DNA of 64,000 nt from positions 22,244,864-22,308,863 of the forward strand of contig CM028884.1 in NCBI GenBank assembly GCA_016801885.1. Reading direction: 5' to 3'. Below are positions 50,273 through 62,800 of this stretch, piece after piece. Position 1 is the first letter of the stretch; the number at the start of each line of letters is the position of its first letter. The notes under the pieces are model-generated. The model worked only from the letters and a program-made list of their open reading frames with translations, did not search any database and was not told the origin of the DNA. A program made the position numbers and the translations under genes. The DNA is from Toxotes chatareus. Lineage: Eukaryota > Chordata > Actinopteri > Toxotidae.

Positions 50273-51157
50273 CTGGAACCAGCTTTTCAATGTGCTTTCC
50301 AGAAACTGCTGAATCATTTTATTCAAGGCCACCGTTCATTTGCCACGCAAGCAGAACTTGGTGTGGTTAGGTTGCAGCAACGCGTCATGTCTGCACAACA
50401 AAGGTCTCTCACTCCCATTTCTCCACAGGAAAAAGAAACCTCTATTGCCAGTACAGGTATTTTTTTTTTTATCCAATATGCAAACTTTAACTCAACAGAT
50501 TTTAGAGGATTGTTTTATGGTTAAAGCAAATAAAGCAAAGTATAATTTTAACAACTGAGACTCAACACAGCTAACGTATCCAGTCTTGATAGATAACAAA
50601 TGCATAATCCTACAACATACTGGAAAGGCCTCTGATGAAAAATGGTAACTAAGGCAAATGCAGTGGCGCACATACAATTAAAGACACATGCACACACGAG
50701 CACAGAGGACAACACAAACTTATTACTCTGGGGTCAATATTTGCATCGTATCAGTCAAATTAGTCTGTCATGTGATTGCTTTTGTCTGCACAAATTTTGT
50801 TTGCAAGTGAAGTACTTCAAAGATAAGAAAGTGTAGGTATTTGGTAAAACTGACATTCAAAAGGGCAAAAAAACCTTTATTTGGAGATAGTGTATATAAA
50901 ACAGATTTGTCAAATATTTAACACCTCCCTACTACCAAACTCTTTTTGCTGTACAGTTAAATCATTCGCGTTAATAGGTCTATCTATATAATTGTAAATG
51001 TTTTATATTACAGATGTCAATACACTGTTATATCACTTTACATCTGTGCCCCATCACCCCTGTAACAGATGAAGAGAACAGGTTTAACATGCGTCACCAT
51101 GAGCTTTTCCTGGAAGACTCATACTCCCATTTTTCTGATGTAAATAATAAAGTTTGA
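50273..51157 (+). CDS. Two candidate terminal exons, possibly the polycystin cytosolic tail
   Basis: Exon A is 50,273-50,456 (acceptor GTCAACCAG, donor ACAG|GTATTT) and exon B is 51,069-51,157 (acceptor TGTAACAG, ending in TGA). They join in phase 1 and encode 89 residues without a stop: a helical segment (LEPAFQCAFQKLLNHF ... LGVVRLQQRV), then a polar tail ending SHFSDVNNKV. An AATAAA lies at 51,145-51,150, overlapping the end of the frame. Same strand and position suggest the C-terminal tail of the polycystin gene, whose relatives end in a leucine-rich coiled coil; the resemblance is weak. Exon A needs phase 0 but exon 23 leaves phase 2, so direct joining would shift the frame. It could also be a chance reading frame. 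Confidence 0.35.
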
Positions 51158-51926
51158 CATGCTCACTGCGCATGCAGTGTTTGAAAAACGTCTTTTCCAC
51201 TGTGACAAAACAGCGTGACTGTGCAAGACAATGAAAATATGGCTTCTATCTGTCCTGACAATTTTATGAAAAAAAAAAATGCTGGCTTGTATTGTAGCCT
51301 TGCCATGGAAACAATCTGTAGGCTTTGTTCATGTGAATGCCAGCTCTCCACCAAACTGGGTTGGCCAGTCGGGCTTGTTTGACTAGTCTGAGACAGGACT
51401 GAGTGACACAGTGGCAAAGATCGCAGGGACACTACATGTGCAAAGTAGAATCAAGGCATGTGTTGTAAGTGTTAGTCAGAGCCAAAACCCTGGGAAGAGC
51501 AACAATTAAAATCTAGGATTGATTATATAGTATATAACGCAGACAAATGGGAAAAGTTAAAAGTCGGTGTGATCTAAAATGAGAAGGAGTGAACAGGGGT
51601 CAACACCAACATGATTGTAAGCAAGATGTTATATTATGTGTTGTATAGAAAGAAATTAACTGGTACTGCCAACAGAAATTAGATTTCTGATAACTGACAA
51701 GGTTGAGTGAGAAACCACCCCCTCAGTAAGCTGGTCATATCTATATAAATGAGGTAAGAATACATGTATGCTTAATATCTGTGTAAGATTACGTCACTGT
51801 GGAAGGGGGGGGAGAACTATTCAAATCTGATACAGAGCCTTGAACATTTTCTATTTCCTGTTCTGAGCTGTGTAGGTGACGACACAGTGTAGGTGTGTGT
51901 GTGTGTCTGGACCAGGGATATAGCAA
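50876..51926 (-). other. Probable ist1 3' UTR
   Basis: The first - strand AATAAA downstream of the ist1 stop that I found is at 50,876-50,881 (TTTATT on +), which would give a 3' UTR of about 1.05 kb. It contains a (CA)n tract near 51,893. If both models hold, it is antisense to candidate exon B at 51,069-51,157, so the two genes would overlap tail to tail. Confidence 0.4.
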
Positions 51927-54900
51927 TTAAGTCTTCTTCTTCAGCTCCTCAAACCGCCGTGTTAAATCATCAAAGTCGATGTCATCCGAGGTGGTGGTGT
52001 TTCCGCCGAAGGAGGATGTGGGGAGTGTGTCAGGAACAGAGGGGAGTTCTGGGAGAGCGTTGTTGTCATACAGCTGAGGTGAAGGCCCAGGACCTGGAGA
52101 GTAATATATGATTATAAAAAAAAAAGAAAGTAAGAAAGTAGTGAGTTCCTCACAAGCGATGGGGAATAAAGGCTTTACAGGTGTTGACAAAAATTCTAAA
52201 CAGCACATAATAGAAAGTCAGAAAGCAGAACTACCCGACAAAAAATGTCAATAAAGTTGGTTCCATGAGAGACCTGGGGAATAATTTCAATAGATAAACG
52301 ATAAAGAAGATAAATGAAGTGATATCCTATGTGTTTCTTCTTGCCACAAAACCTTAAAAAAAGGTCCAAAACCAACAATGAATTCATTTTAAGTATTGCC
52401 TGTGATGCCAGACCCATTTTTAAAGACTTGCATCTTCAGAGTGAAACCCTAGACAGGATAGAGAAATCAGTAAGTGCGGTAAGACAGACCAATGCACTAG
52501 TTAGTTCTGGGCTTTAGATTTGTTGACAACAACAAAAATATAGAATATCACCAGCCTCATCTGTAAATTGTTGGTGACTGTTGGCAGAACTCACCTACAG
52601 CCTGGGAGGGAACAGAAGGTTTGTCAGTTAGGTCATCAATCTGAAACACAGAGAACGCGTGTCAGGAATCATGTCACTGACATAATGAAATAATAATAAA
52701 ATAATATTATATGTGTTAGTATTGAGAAAGAATTAACATTTACGTTCAGTGATGCAGAAGTAAACAAAAACAGAAATAAAATAAAAGGGGAAACTGCAGG
52801 GGATATTTGAGAGACCATCACCTCTAGCATGTGACACAAAACAGATTTTAGGACTTGAGTAGCCTAAGCTTTCTCCAAAATGCATTTAACATACATTTCT
52901 CATATCTTCATTTCAATCCCACTCAAAGCAACTGATCAAGTTAGTAGTTAGGGAATTAGCATTTCATAATTCCATGCGGATGAAGCAGAATCTTGGCCTA
53001 CGCTGAGAAACAGTGTTAAGGCGTAGACGACAGGCAAAACTGCAAGTAAGCTGAATGAACTGCTCTTCCCTGAGTGGTGCCCTGCCCTGTCCGTCTGTCC
53101 ATCTGTGGGAACAGGAAGGGGGCATGGATGGGAAGGGTTCAGTCACTTACAGACTCGTATGTGGGGGGAGAAGTGGGCAGCTGAGGGGGCTGCCCTCCTC
53201 CCATGGGGTGCTGGAAGTTGTTGTAGGTTCCAATGGGAGCATTAAACGCTTCCTGGAGGAAAATGACAGTCAAGTACAAGTCTGAGAGAGTCAGCTGACT
53301 ACTGTGAATTCATTTAAAGTAAGAATAATAAACTACAACTGTTTTCGGACCATACATCACATTTTGAGTGCAATGATCACTGTTTAAACTTCATCTCTCT
53401 CACATCACCATACAGTCGTAGCATGGCGATAACATTCTTCATTGTGATCATCAGCAATGGTTGTGAACGACCTCAAGAGTTTAAAAAGTGGGCCCTAACA
53501 TTCAGTTTACTTCAGAATGAAAAATTTCTGTGTTTTGTTAAAGGGTGTGTTAATTCAAATCACAAGAATATAAATCACTGAGAATAATCCACAGATCTCT
53601 CTGCAGGCAGCTTTTGTTGGAAATGGTTACAGGAGAAATGACCAAGATCTGCCCACAATGATGTCTGAGGGCTACTCTGGGTGACCTGGACATTGCTTAT
53701 AATGATCAAGATAATATTGTACATACCAATAATTCTGAGGAAGGTAACTGCACTCCATGTTTGATTAATGTGATGATATATACTGCGATTGAAGATTTCA
53801 TACATGTTGCCCACTCCTTTTGCAGTCTAATCTTTTCATCACAAGCATAATTCAAAACAAAGTCATAAAGAATAGGGTCTTCAAAAAGAATTCCTTACGC
53901 CTCCTTTGGGAGGTGGGTAGTTGAATGCTGTTGGCATAGGCATGGGCATGGGCATAGGCATTGGCATAGGCATAGCAGCGGCAGGAGGCACACTGAAACC
54001 TCCACCCCCTCCTCCTCCTCCTCCTCCAGATTTCTTGTCAGTGTCCACATCAATCAGGTCTGCCTCTTCTCCAGGACTCACCTCAGGCTGTCCGGAAACA
54101 GGAGTGGATGAGCGGTAAATTAACAAAAAGTATGACTTCATCTTTCATACCAAATGATAACTTATTCTGATATGCTCACCCGGACCATGGCGTCAGGTTC
54201 ATACGGCACATTATAGTTCTTAGCGATCTCTATCAGGTAGCGCTCCACCAAGATCTTGGGTGGGGCCTCCACACTCAGTTTGTGCATCAACTATGAACAC
54301 AAGAAACATTTGATTAGATGCCGCTAAAAAGTTTCCAGACTAAAGGTTCATGCATTCTTGAACAGACTCGTGGGCAGTCATCAGAAAAAAATTCCCTACC
54401 CTATCGTTGACTGTGCCAATCTGGTTTGTCCTGCACAGCTTGCCGTACTCCTTGCTATATTTTGCACACAGCTGTTCAGATACCTGAAAGAAGCATTAGG
54501 AATAAGACTGTCACGGCTGGTCTAATAGGGATAAGGGAACTTGTTCAATATTGCTAGCAATGTTGCCAACACTCTGTTATATTTAGGTAGTACTTACAAT
54601 TTTTAGCTCAGACACCTCTGACTGAAGACGTGGCGCAGCCCAGATGAGGGTGGACACTGCCTCCTGTAAACCTGGATCCAGTTCCCTATTTGGAGAAACA
54701 GGAAACAGATTAACAAGGCTGAGCATTAGAACAGGCAGAGTGTTAATGGTGTGTGCAAATGTAAAAGCCCCATGCTCCCCAGAGCCAATAATTTATGTTC
54801 ACTGTGCATCAGTATGTTGAGTACTTCAGTACTCACTTCATGGACTGAATAAGGCCAAAGCGGGCCAACAGCAGGTCACAGTAAAGCTCCAGGATCTCCA

Positions 54901-55260
54901 TGGCTTCCACCAGATAGTCCTCTCTGATAATGTGCTCCACACGAATCCGTGCCCGCTCATCCTTTCCTGATGACAGGTAATCGGCAATCTCCTTCCTTGC
55001 CTTTTGAGCGAGCTCAGCTTCATTTTAAATTTGTGAATGGGAGTGGGAAAAAGGTAAACTGTCATTACAGGGAGGAACGGAAAAATGAAACACGCTTCGT
55101 CTTGAAAACAAGAACCCACTGATTCCATATCAGATGTAAGAGACCAGTATTTTTACTAAGCCCAGGACTCACTTTTCTTTTTTTCAAGGAGTTTGAGTCG
55201 GTTGATGACCAGCCGGAGATTCACTCTTAACCTCTCTGCTTTGAATCCTCCTCCCAGCAT
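51927..55260 (-). CDS. ist1: IST1 homolog, ESCRT-III associated factor; 9 coding exons
   Basis: Exons on the - strand: 55,173-55,260; 54,837-55,017; 54,598-54,685; 54,400-54,483; 54,180-54,290; 53,899-54,087; 53,151-53,252; 52,595-52,640; 51,927-52,093. Phases close; 351 residues. IST1 binds CHMP1 and VPS4, forms ESCRT-III-like filaments and acts in cytokinetic abscission, endosomal tubule fission and nuclear envelope sealing. The N-terminal ESCRT-III-like helical domain (residues 1 to about 190) is nearly identical to the mammalian protein as I know it (MLGGGFKAERLRVNLRLVIN; LCAKYSKEYGKLCRTNQIGT). The middle has ten consecutive Gly and seven Met-Pro repeats. The C-terminus has both MIT-interacting motifs, LPELPSVPDTLP (MIM2-like) and DIDFDDLTRRFEELKKKT (MIM1). 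The start codon is the family start and directly abuts a (CAT)n stretch in the leader. Confidence 0.97.
53936..54030 (-). repeat. Coding microsatellites in ist1 exon 6: Met-Pro repeat and poly-Gly
   Basis: On the coding strand, ATGCC-type hexamers encode seven Met-Pro pairs (about 53,936-53,980), and a GGA-type run encodes ten Gly residues (about 54,001-54,030). The mammalian protein also has a Met-Pro run here, with fewer units as I recall, so the repeat is an old feature with variable length. It lies in the disordered linker between the ESCRT-III domain and the MIMs. Confidence 0.85.
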
Positions 55261-55283
55261 GATGATGATGATGATGATGTACT
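55261..55283 (-). repeat. (CAT)n repeat in the ist1 leader, joined to the start codon
   Basis: On the - strand, consecutive CATCAT units lead directly into the ATG start codon at 55,260. The array is 25 bases from the exon 2 acceptor TTCACAG at 55,286. Read in other frames it offers repeated ATC or TCA, and its last unit overlaps the initiation site, so length changes could affect the start context but not the protein. Confidence 0.85.
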
Positions 55284-55863
55284 ATCTGTGAAGAGAAGCG
55301 CATGCGAGTAGTAGGAGCATATAAACTGAAACCAGCCTACATAATCCCTCTAACTTCACCCCCACCTCTGATCCAGTGAGTCACTTAATCATGTGAGCAT
55401 GACCAACCCATCGGAACAGAATGATTCCGCAGATTTACTCCAAACAAATACAACACACGGGCACATAAACACAGCGAAATCATTAAGTTAGCTCGTTAAC
55501 GAAAACTACCTAGCATTAAAACTGTTAGCGTTAGCCTGACGCGACAGACAGCTAACGAGGCTACCGAAGTCGTGCTACTTTAAACATTACCATCTAACCT
55601 ATTTTATTTCTCGTTTGTTCATCTGTATACTCAACCATAATATCAGAGACACGTTTACAAACCCAAACCTGTGTCTGAGCTGTCAAACCCGGTTGTTAGC
55701 TAGCCTGTGCTTTGTTAGCAGTCCTCCGTTCTGTCATCGCTTGCGTTAGCTAGCTAAACTCGAGCAAAATTAAAAACAAACTGGTTAAACGCGTGCAAGT
55801 AATTTGAAAAAGAAATCGGTAATTTCAAAGCGATCGACAGTTGACAAAGTGACATTAACTTAC

Positions 55864-55950
55864 CGGTGAATATCGGTCAATCGTATACACACCACACCAA
55901 CTTATTTGGGTTTCTTGTGTTTCGTCGCTTCGCTCACTTCCGTGATGGTC
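55864..55950 (-). other. Predicted non-coding first exon of ist1
   Basis: The - strand donor TTCACCG|GTAAGT at 55,864/55,863 and the acceptor TCTTCACAG before 55,285 define a 578-base intron in the leader. The 5' end is not fixed by sequence; I place it near the ETS/CRE cluster at 55,935-55,964. Confidence 0.6.
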
Positions 55951-55975
55951 TTCAGTGACGTAATGGGAATTTTCT
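55935..55975 (-). promoter_or_regulatory. ist1: ist1 core promoter motifs: ETS site and CRE-like site
   Basis: CACTTCCGTG at 55,935-55,944 is an inverted ETS site (CGGAAG on the ist1 strand). TGACGTAA at 55,957-55,964 is a CRE half-consensus. The region from 55,480 to 55,990 is richer in CpG than its neighbours. This combination is typical of a housekeeping promoter without a TATA box. Confidence 0.55.
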
Positions 55976-55989
55976 CTCGGGGGTGGGGC

Positions 55990-56715
55990 CTTCACTACGC
56001 GTCAACACAGGTGTGATCAGGTACGTTTGAATACTACTAAAATGTTTGCGGTAGTACTTATTATAATTTATAATACTACATTTTGTTTCTACTTTTACAT
56101 CCTTAAATTGTATTCTTCCATCACTGTTTGCTGTTGCAAGCAACGTTAGACAGCGAGAGAAACCATTCTCTCACTTTCTGTTCTTATACTCAGTACATTT
56201 TATTGTACCCAATATTTTCTGTATATATATTTAACTATGACTTTCTCAATTTGACTGAGGTATGGCAGAAATGAAATAATGTTGGAGTATTATTACCTTG
56301 TGGTATTTGTTCATACCTTTTACTTTGGAATGTGACAGCTTCTTCCATCTCTGACAGGGCAAAATTATACCTGTAAAAGATTAAAGTATTTCAAACCTAA
56401 AATCACTTGTCAAAACTTCATGTCACACAGGTTATCTCAAGTCTGTATTTGAGCATTGCTGATGCTCAGTGGATAACTTTCATATCCACGCAAAAGGGAC
56501 TGTTATTGAGCAGCATAATACACCTTCACTTATCTTATGTGATCATTTGTTATGATTCTCTAATGAGGCAAAATATTATAGTGTTATAAACAATGGTGGG
56601 TCTTCAGACAGGCACTGTACATTCATCATACCACAACGGAAAATGCAGATATTTTTATATAACATTAATTATTACAGTTGAAAAAACTCAATTACCAAAC
56701 AAACACAAACACGTC
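55990..56715. other. Intergenic gap between the ist1 promoter and the mphosph10 3' end
   Basis: About 0.7 kb of AT-rich sequence without exons. It separates two genes on the same strand and marks the join between two gene blocks that are on different chromosomes in human. Confidence 0.6.
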
Positions 56716-56726
56716 TGAGCACTTGA

Positions 56727-56732
56727 TTTATT
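56727..56732 (-). terminator. mphosph10 polyadenylation signal AATAAA
   Basis: TTTATT on the + strand reads AATAAA on the gene strand, about 117 bases past the mphosph10 stop codon at 56,849. Confidence 0.65.
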
Positions 56733-56848
56733 GTAATGAAAATGGAAACATTTTACAAGGACTTTCAGATTTAATATATTTCTGCTTTCTCATAAAAAAG
56801 AATCTGTACAATAAAAAGCTGATCTTACACATCAAACCATCACAGTTA

Positions 56849-59800
56849 TTATAATTTGAGTTTGCTGACAGAAACTTCTTTGTGCTTCTTCTTCTTTGAA
56901 GACTGGCCCTTGTCACTTTTGATCTGACTTTTGACCTGGTCCTGCAGCTGAGAAAAGAAGGCTTGAGAAGATCGCAAAGCCTTGTCCTTTCCCTCATCCT
57001 GAAACAGAGAAACACCAAGTTAGTTCCGTCACTTCAGGAACATGCACAATAATGTTTATTTTGGCACTAAAAGGTGTGATGTGCCTGGGTAGTGGAAGCA
57101 GACTCCTGAGTATTCAATCTGACAACTTAAAATAGATGGCCTAGTTTGTGACAGCAATATGCAGCTAAGCACGCCAGTTGATCCTGGACACAGTTCCAAT
57201 TCAAATGACTGCTCTAACTAGCTTCTGTTCTCTGATTCATCTAAGCTTTTTGTTGATTTAGTCAGGGGTGGAAGAAGTACTCAAACCTTTCACTACCTAA
57301 TAATAGTATACAAATAAAGGGTGATTGATTGTTGATTGAGTAGTAATACCACAGTGTGAAATGTACTAAATTACAAGTGCAAAGTGAAAATTTTCGGAAG
57401 CTAAATTTGACTATTTCATATACTTTTGGATGGTCAGATCTGTAAAAATACCTCATATTTTATTGCATTCATTTTTTCATTCATTCAGGTTTTGTGTGTA
57501 AAATTTTAATAAGAACCATAGTCACTTGTTGTCTATGACTGTCAAATGTGAAACAAAACGTACAATACTTCCTCTGACACGTATTGAAGTGTTAAGTGAC
57601 ATTAAATGGAATAAGTACCTTAAAAAACTATTTTATAAATAAAATCCAGTGTGGGATTTGGTTCACAGTGTTCATATCATCACAGTTGTCCAGTTTATAT
57701 TTTCTAACTCCAAATGCTGACAAATGAAAATTTTGAACTGGCTTATACTGATTACCTATAAATACAGGCCCTGAACACAATGCGAGAAACATCATGAGAG
57801 AAAACACTCACCTTGAGTACTGTAGCTTTGCCTCCTTTTGTGAGTTTCTTGAGGTTTTCTGTGACTTCAGCCTTTGATGGCTTTTTGTTCTCTCCAGTTT
57901 TACTGGCCTCTTTAAGTTTCTGTTTCCTTTCTTTCTCCTTGATCTTTAAACGCTTCACCTTCTTCTTGTGGCGTCTCGCGCGCTTCTTGTCTGTTGAAGT
58001 CTTCTCACCGTCACCCATTATATCTCCTGCTTTGTTCTTCTCCTTTGGTTAGAGGAGAGTAGTTTTAGACACACTGTGTAACTAAATATACCAAGATCAA
58101 AATAAATGTTTGAACATGGATGGATGACAAACCTTGATTTCTTCTGGTGCAAGCAGTGTTGCATTGCTAGCGCTGACTGGAGCCACCTCCTCCATTGTAA
58201 TGGATGGCAAGTTAGACACCACTTTGACCTCAGGAACAGGCTGTGGACAAAAGGCAACACGAAAGTGGTTTTCAATGACAGCACTGGTTTGCAAACTTGA
58301 CAGTACATCCTTTTCTCACGGATATGAGCAACTTATCTGTTTATACAAAAATGTACTTAATTTCCATTTTATGCACTTGCTGTATTTAAAGGTAGCATGT
58401 TTTGTTTTTAGGTGACAGCGTGTTATATATTTATGGCAAAAAAAAACTTACATACAATACGAATCAAAGATTATGTCACTAACCAGAGGGTGTAGGGTAA
58501 ATATCCTACACAAGAAGTTTTTGCCAGATAAGCCTATGATTTCTGGTGACACAGTAACTTCTTTATCTTTCAAAAGGACAGTCAGAATCAGTATTTTAAG
58601 ACCATTTGGTGCTGTCAGGCAAAACTTACCGGTTTAGGTGTGAAGTGGAAGTTGGAGAGCGCGTCCAACTTTAGGAAGAGTGTGTCCATAAGCTTTTGAA
58701 TTTCCACATGGGCTGTGTTCTCCTCCTCTGTCTTTTGCTGAAATAAGAAAAAAAATGAATGCAGCGAAGGTTCATATGTGTTGAAGTAGAGGTGAAAACA
58801 AGATAAAAAAGTCAAACCTGAGTCTGCTTGAGGTATTCTTGCTCATAGATTTCTGCTAGACTCTGCTTGCTCTTCTCATGGTCCAACGTTAGCCTCTTCT
58901 TGTACTCAAACACCTCCTCTTTGGGTTTCTCCTTGCGGACCACATCATCAAACGCCTTTTGGAAACACAAGTGAAAGGCATTATGTTATTTTCAGGCAAC
59001 ATAAAATATTTTTTTCAGACAATTTAAAACCCAAGTTACTGTGACTAACCTGGTCTTTAATTCTCTGTTTGATGATGTCTTCAAGCTGTAGTGTGGTTTC
59101 CTCTGTGATAGAAGGGGCTAAAAGGGTGCCGATAAAATCACCAAAAAAACTTCAATGAAACACTATAAGCATAGAACAGGGGTGAATAATTATATAAATC
59201 CAAAATAACAAAGTAATTTGCCAACATACAAATGCAACACACAAACACAGGAGTCACTCACCCATCCTGGATGTCTGCTCAAACTCCACATCTTCCTCCA
59301 GCATGCTGTTCTCTGGACGAGTCTGCGCTGTCACCTCTCCAGACAACTGCCAGGGCTTCTCTGCAAGAGCTGCTTTCTCCAACTCCTCGATCTTTTGTGA
59401 CATCTGCAGGTAAGAAAAGCAATAGGATGTAATAATTACTATTAGCAGGCATTCAGATTGAGATCAGCCTTGCGCACATACAACATAAGGGGTTGCACTG
59501 GTGGGAGATGTTTCAGGTACCGCTGAGACATGAAAATCCAGGAAGTCCAGTTTGAGTAAAAAATTTCTGAATTTGAAGGACCCGCAAGCCCATTTCAGAC
59601 ATGTATGTCATTATGTTAATGTGATGGCAATTTAACATATTGGTCTCAGAATAAGCACCCTGGTCACTTTTACATAAAAGTCACGACGGTAATCTTACTC
59701 GTTTAGACCTAGTAACATTTCCATATTACCTTCAACACAGCACAAGTCTGAACAGAACTAAGGTAAAGACTGCAGCAAGGTTAAACAGCACGGAGAGAGA

Positions 59801-62800
59801 GAAATAGTTGTATTGTACTTCCCTCTAGGTGCACTGCAATCTACTATTTCAATCATTTCAATCATTATCTCAGATCACTTTAAGAAACCAGGGAACATTG
59901 TCAAAGAGCCAATTCTGAATTGCTGAGGAGATTCTACTCACATCAGATCAGTCTATTAAAACAGAAAACATTCTACTCTCTTTATACCACAACATACTTG
60001 ACTCAGCGCTTTTTCATGCATCAGGTGCTGAATATCACATGAGTGCACAGATCTGTAAATCTGTTGTTATATCTGAATGAAGCTTCTGATGCTGCACTGC
60101 AGCAGAAGTTGAGACTGGCTTGACTTTGGTTTTCTGCCCTCTGCTTTGGCACCACAATTGTCACCAGACTGGCCTCTATCAAACAAAAGTCAGGGATGTG
60201 TTTTTCCACAGAACGCTAAGGTTGATCTGAACACAGCCTTCATCACAGGCTGACTGACTTACACTGATGAAGCAGCTATGGGCATTTAACACTAACAGAA
60301 ACATGTCTCTAGCACAGAGTATCTGAAAAAATTAGGATTCAAATACTTGGCCATCTTCCTCTTATTCAGTGCTGACATATTTCCTGATTGAAGCACGAAT
60401 ATCACATTTTATTTAGTTGGAGTTCTTGTGCATCTGCATATTAAGACAAAATTAAACGCTGATGAATTAGAGAAGCATACCTTATTTGGATAAATAGAAA
60501 AAGTACTGGAAAATCTAATTAGCACCGCTTTAAACCTGGTTACCTTTTCTTGTCGTTTCTCAAATGATGACTTTGACTCAGACTTTGCTGAGCTTGAAGC
60601 TTTTCCTCCAAAAATGTCCTCCATGTCCTCTCCTTCGCTCCCCTCATCCCCAGAGAGGTTAAAGGTCACTTTCTTATGAGATGCTTTAGAGTGACTTCGC
60701 TCTTCATCCCTGGCACAAAGTGGGCACAAACACAGAGGAATTAACCAAACATGCTTCTCCCACACATAATTTTACACGTTGCATAATATCAATCACACTT
60801 ACTCATCGTCATCCTCCTCTTCACCATCATGATCATCATCTTCGTCATCTATTTCTTCTTCACCTTCCTCCTGGCTTTCATCCATGCTGTCATCTGCACC
60901 ATCTGAATGGTCATCTGCTTTAGCTGGTTCACTATCTACAGCATCAAAGAAGTCCTTGTACTTAAGATTCCTGGAGCTCTTTGCCTGTCAATATTAACAA
61001 TAATTAATATATTTCCTGTCATCTGTACCATCAGGACACAGTAAGAAAAGGTGTGAATAAGTGATAAAATACATACAGTTTTTTTCCTTTGCTTTTTTGC
61101 AGACATGATCTGATCTAGGTCAAGATCATCATCCTCATCAGAGGGCATGTCCTGAAAATAGTCTATGGCATCTTCATCCTCATTCTCCTTTCCCTCTCGC
61201 TTGTCCATATCATCAAGAAACGACTCCATCTCTGACAGTTTGAAGAACTTATCATCAACCTGAGAAGGAACAACCTTTGTTTTGGAGGCATTGCTTCTGG
61301 TCTCCTTCTTCTGTTTCTCTCGCTTCTCCAGAGCATCCACGTCAAAATCTAAATCAGAGTCCTCATCTGTATAATCCTCTGCCTCATCTTCAGCCTCCAC
61401 AGTCATTTTCTTAGACTGTCTGCGCGGTTGCTCCTCCTCCTCTTCTTCTTCTTCATCATCATCAACATTTTCATCATCAGTCCCTACCTCTGCCTCATCA
61501 CCATCCTCCTCCTCCACCTCTACCAGCACCGTTAATGTCTCATCTGACAAAGCCTCGTCTATGGCGCTTTTAAAGTGTTTCAGCACAGCATTGTTCTGCA
61601 GCTCCAGTTCCTGCCAGATCTGTTCTTCATCAAAGTTTTCCACCACCAGCTGTGTCAACAGGCTACCTTTATAATCTGCAGACTCCTGAGCTTTGTGGAG
61701 GTCGTACAGAGTTTTAGTGAGAGAGGTGAAGTCTGATGCCACTCCATCCTGAAGGCTGCAAAATAGAAACATATAATCAGTATGGCAAGTTTGGTGTATC
61801 GTCAGAAACAAGAAGGTATGTTTTATTTGTATTTTTCTAAAAGACGCCCATGAAGCAAGATAACTTTGCTTCCTTGCAGTTTGTTTTTACTAGTCTGAAT
61901 CTATCAGGCAACAACTCTTTTAGAGTTCAAAAACACATACATTTTTCAAAGTGTATTAAAGAGTCTCACCCTATATTACACCATTAAATCTAGTCATCTA
62001 TATGGTTTTGTGACTCGAGATAAACTTAAAATGTAGTGTTTGATTAAAGAATGACTCAAGTCCTTTAATTTTTTTGTCATGTAAGTTTTGTTCTTTTGTT
62101 GAACACACTAACATTTTGATGTATCAACAGCTGGCTGTCCTGCAATATCTCAGGGGTCACAAACACATAATCCTTGCCTCATGCAGCATTTGATGGCGCT
62201 GTACCTTATTCTAAGCATAGCTTTGTTAATGCAGTAAGATCAGTTGTCCCCTTTAATTATATACTGGACGCTCAGTCATGCCATGTCATGTTTAAAATCT
62301 AGTGAACTAACAGAAAGCCTAGGTGTAGATGCAGACTAGCTTAGTGTTCTGTAGCTGTTGAGGTCCTCACTGATAAAGAATTTGAGGGATAATTGGGTTG
62401 CTCCTTTTCTAACCCCATGTAACTGTGGTTTTCAAATACCCATCTAAATAAACATAGTTACTATATTGTGCTCCTATAACATGGAACAAGTAGTGGAATG
62501 CAAGTAAGTACATTTACTCATTAACTGTACAATTTTGAGGTCCTTTGTACTTTATGCTTCTTTGTACTTCGACTCCGCCGCATTTAAGAAGGGAATATTG
62601 TACCTTTTAGACTGAACTACTATGAATAAACTGTACACCTTACGCATTGACGCACCAGTATTCATAATGTAACGGTGTTTCGGTGTGAGAATAATATACT
62701 GGTCACAGGTGACATTTAACTACAAAATTAGTACATTTACTTTGGCATTTAAGTACATTGCTGATATTGCCTATGTACTTTATTGTAGGATTTTGAGTGT

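Noticed and set aside
60001..60250. Possible snoRNA in mphosph10 intron 4
   Set aside because: I looked for paired C and D boxes or H/ACA boxes and found no set with correct spacing.
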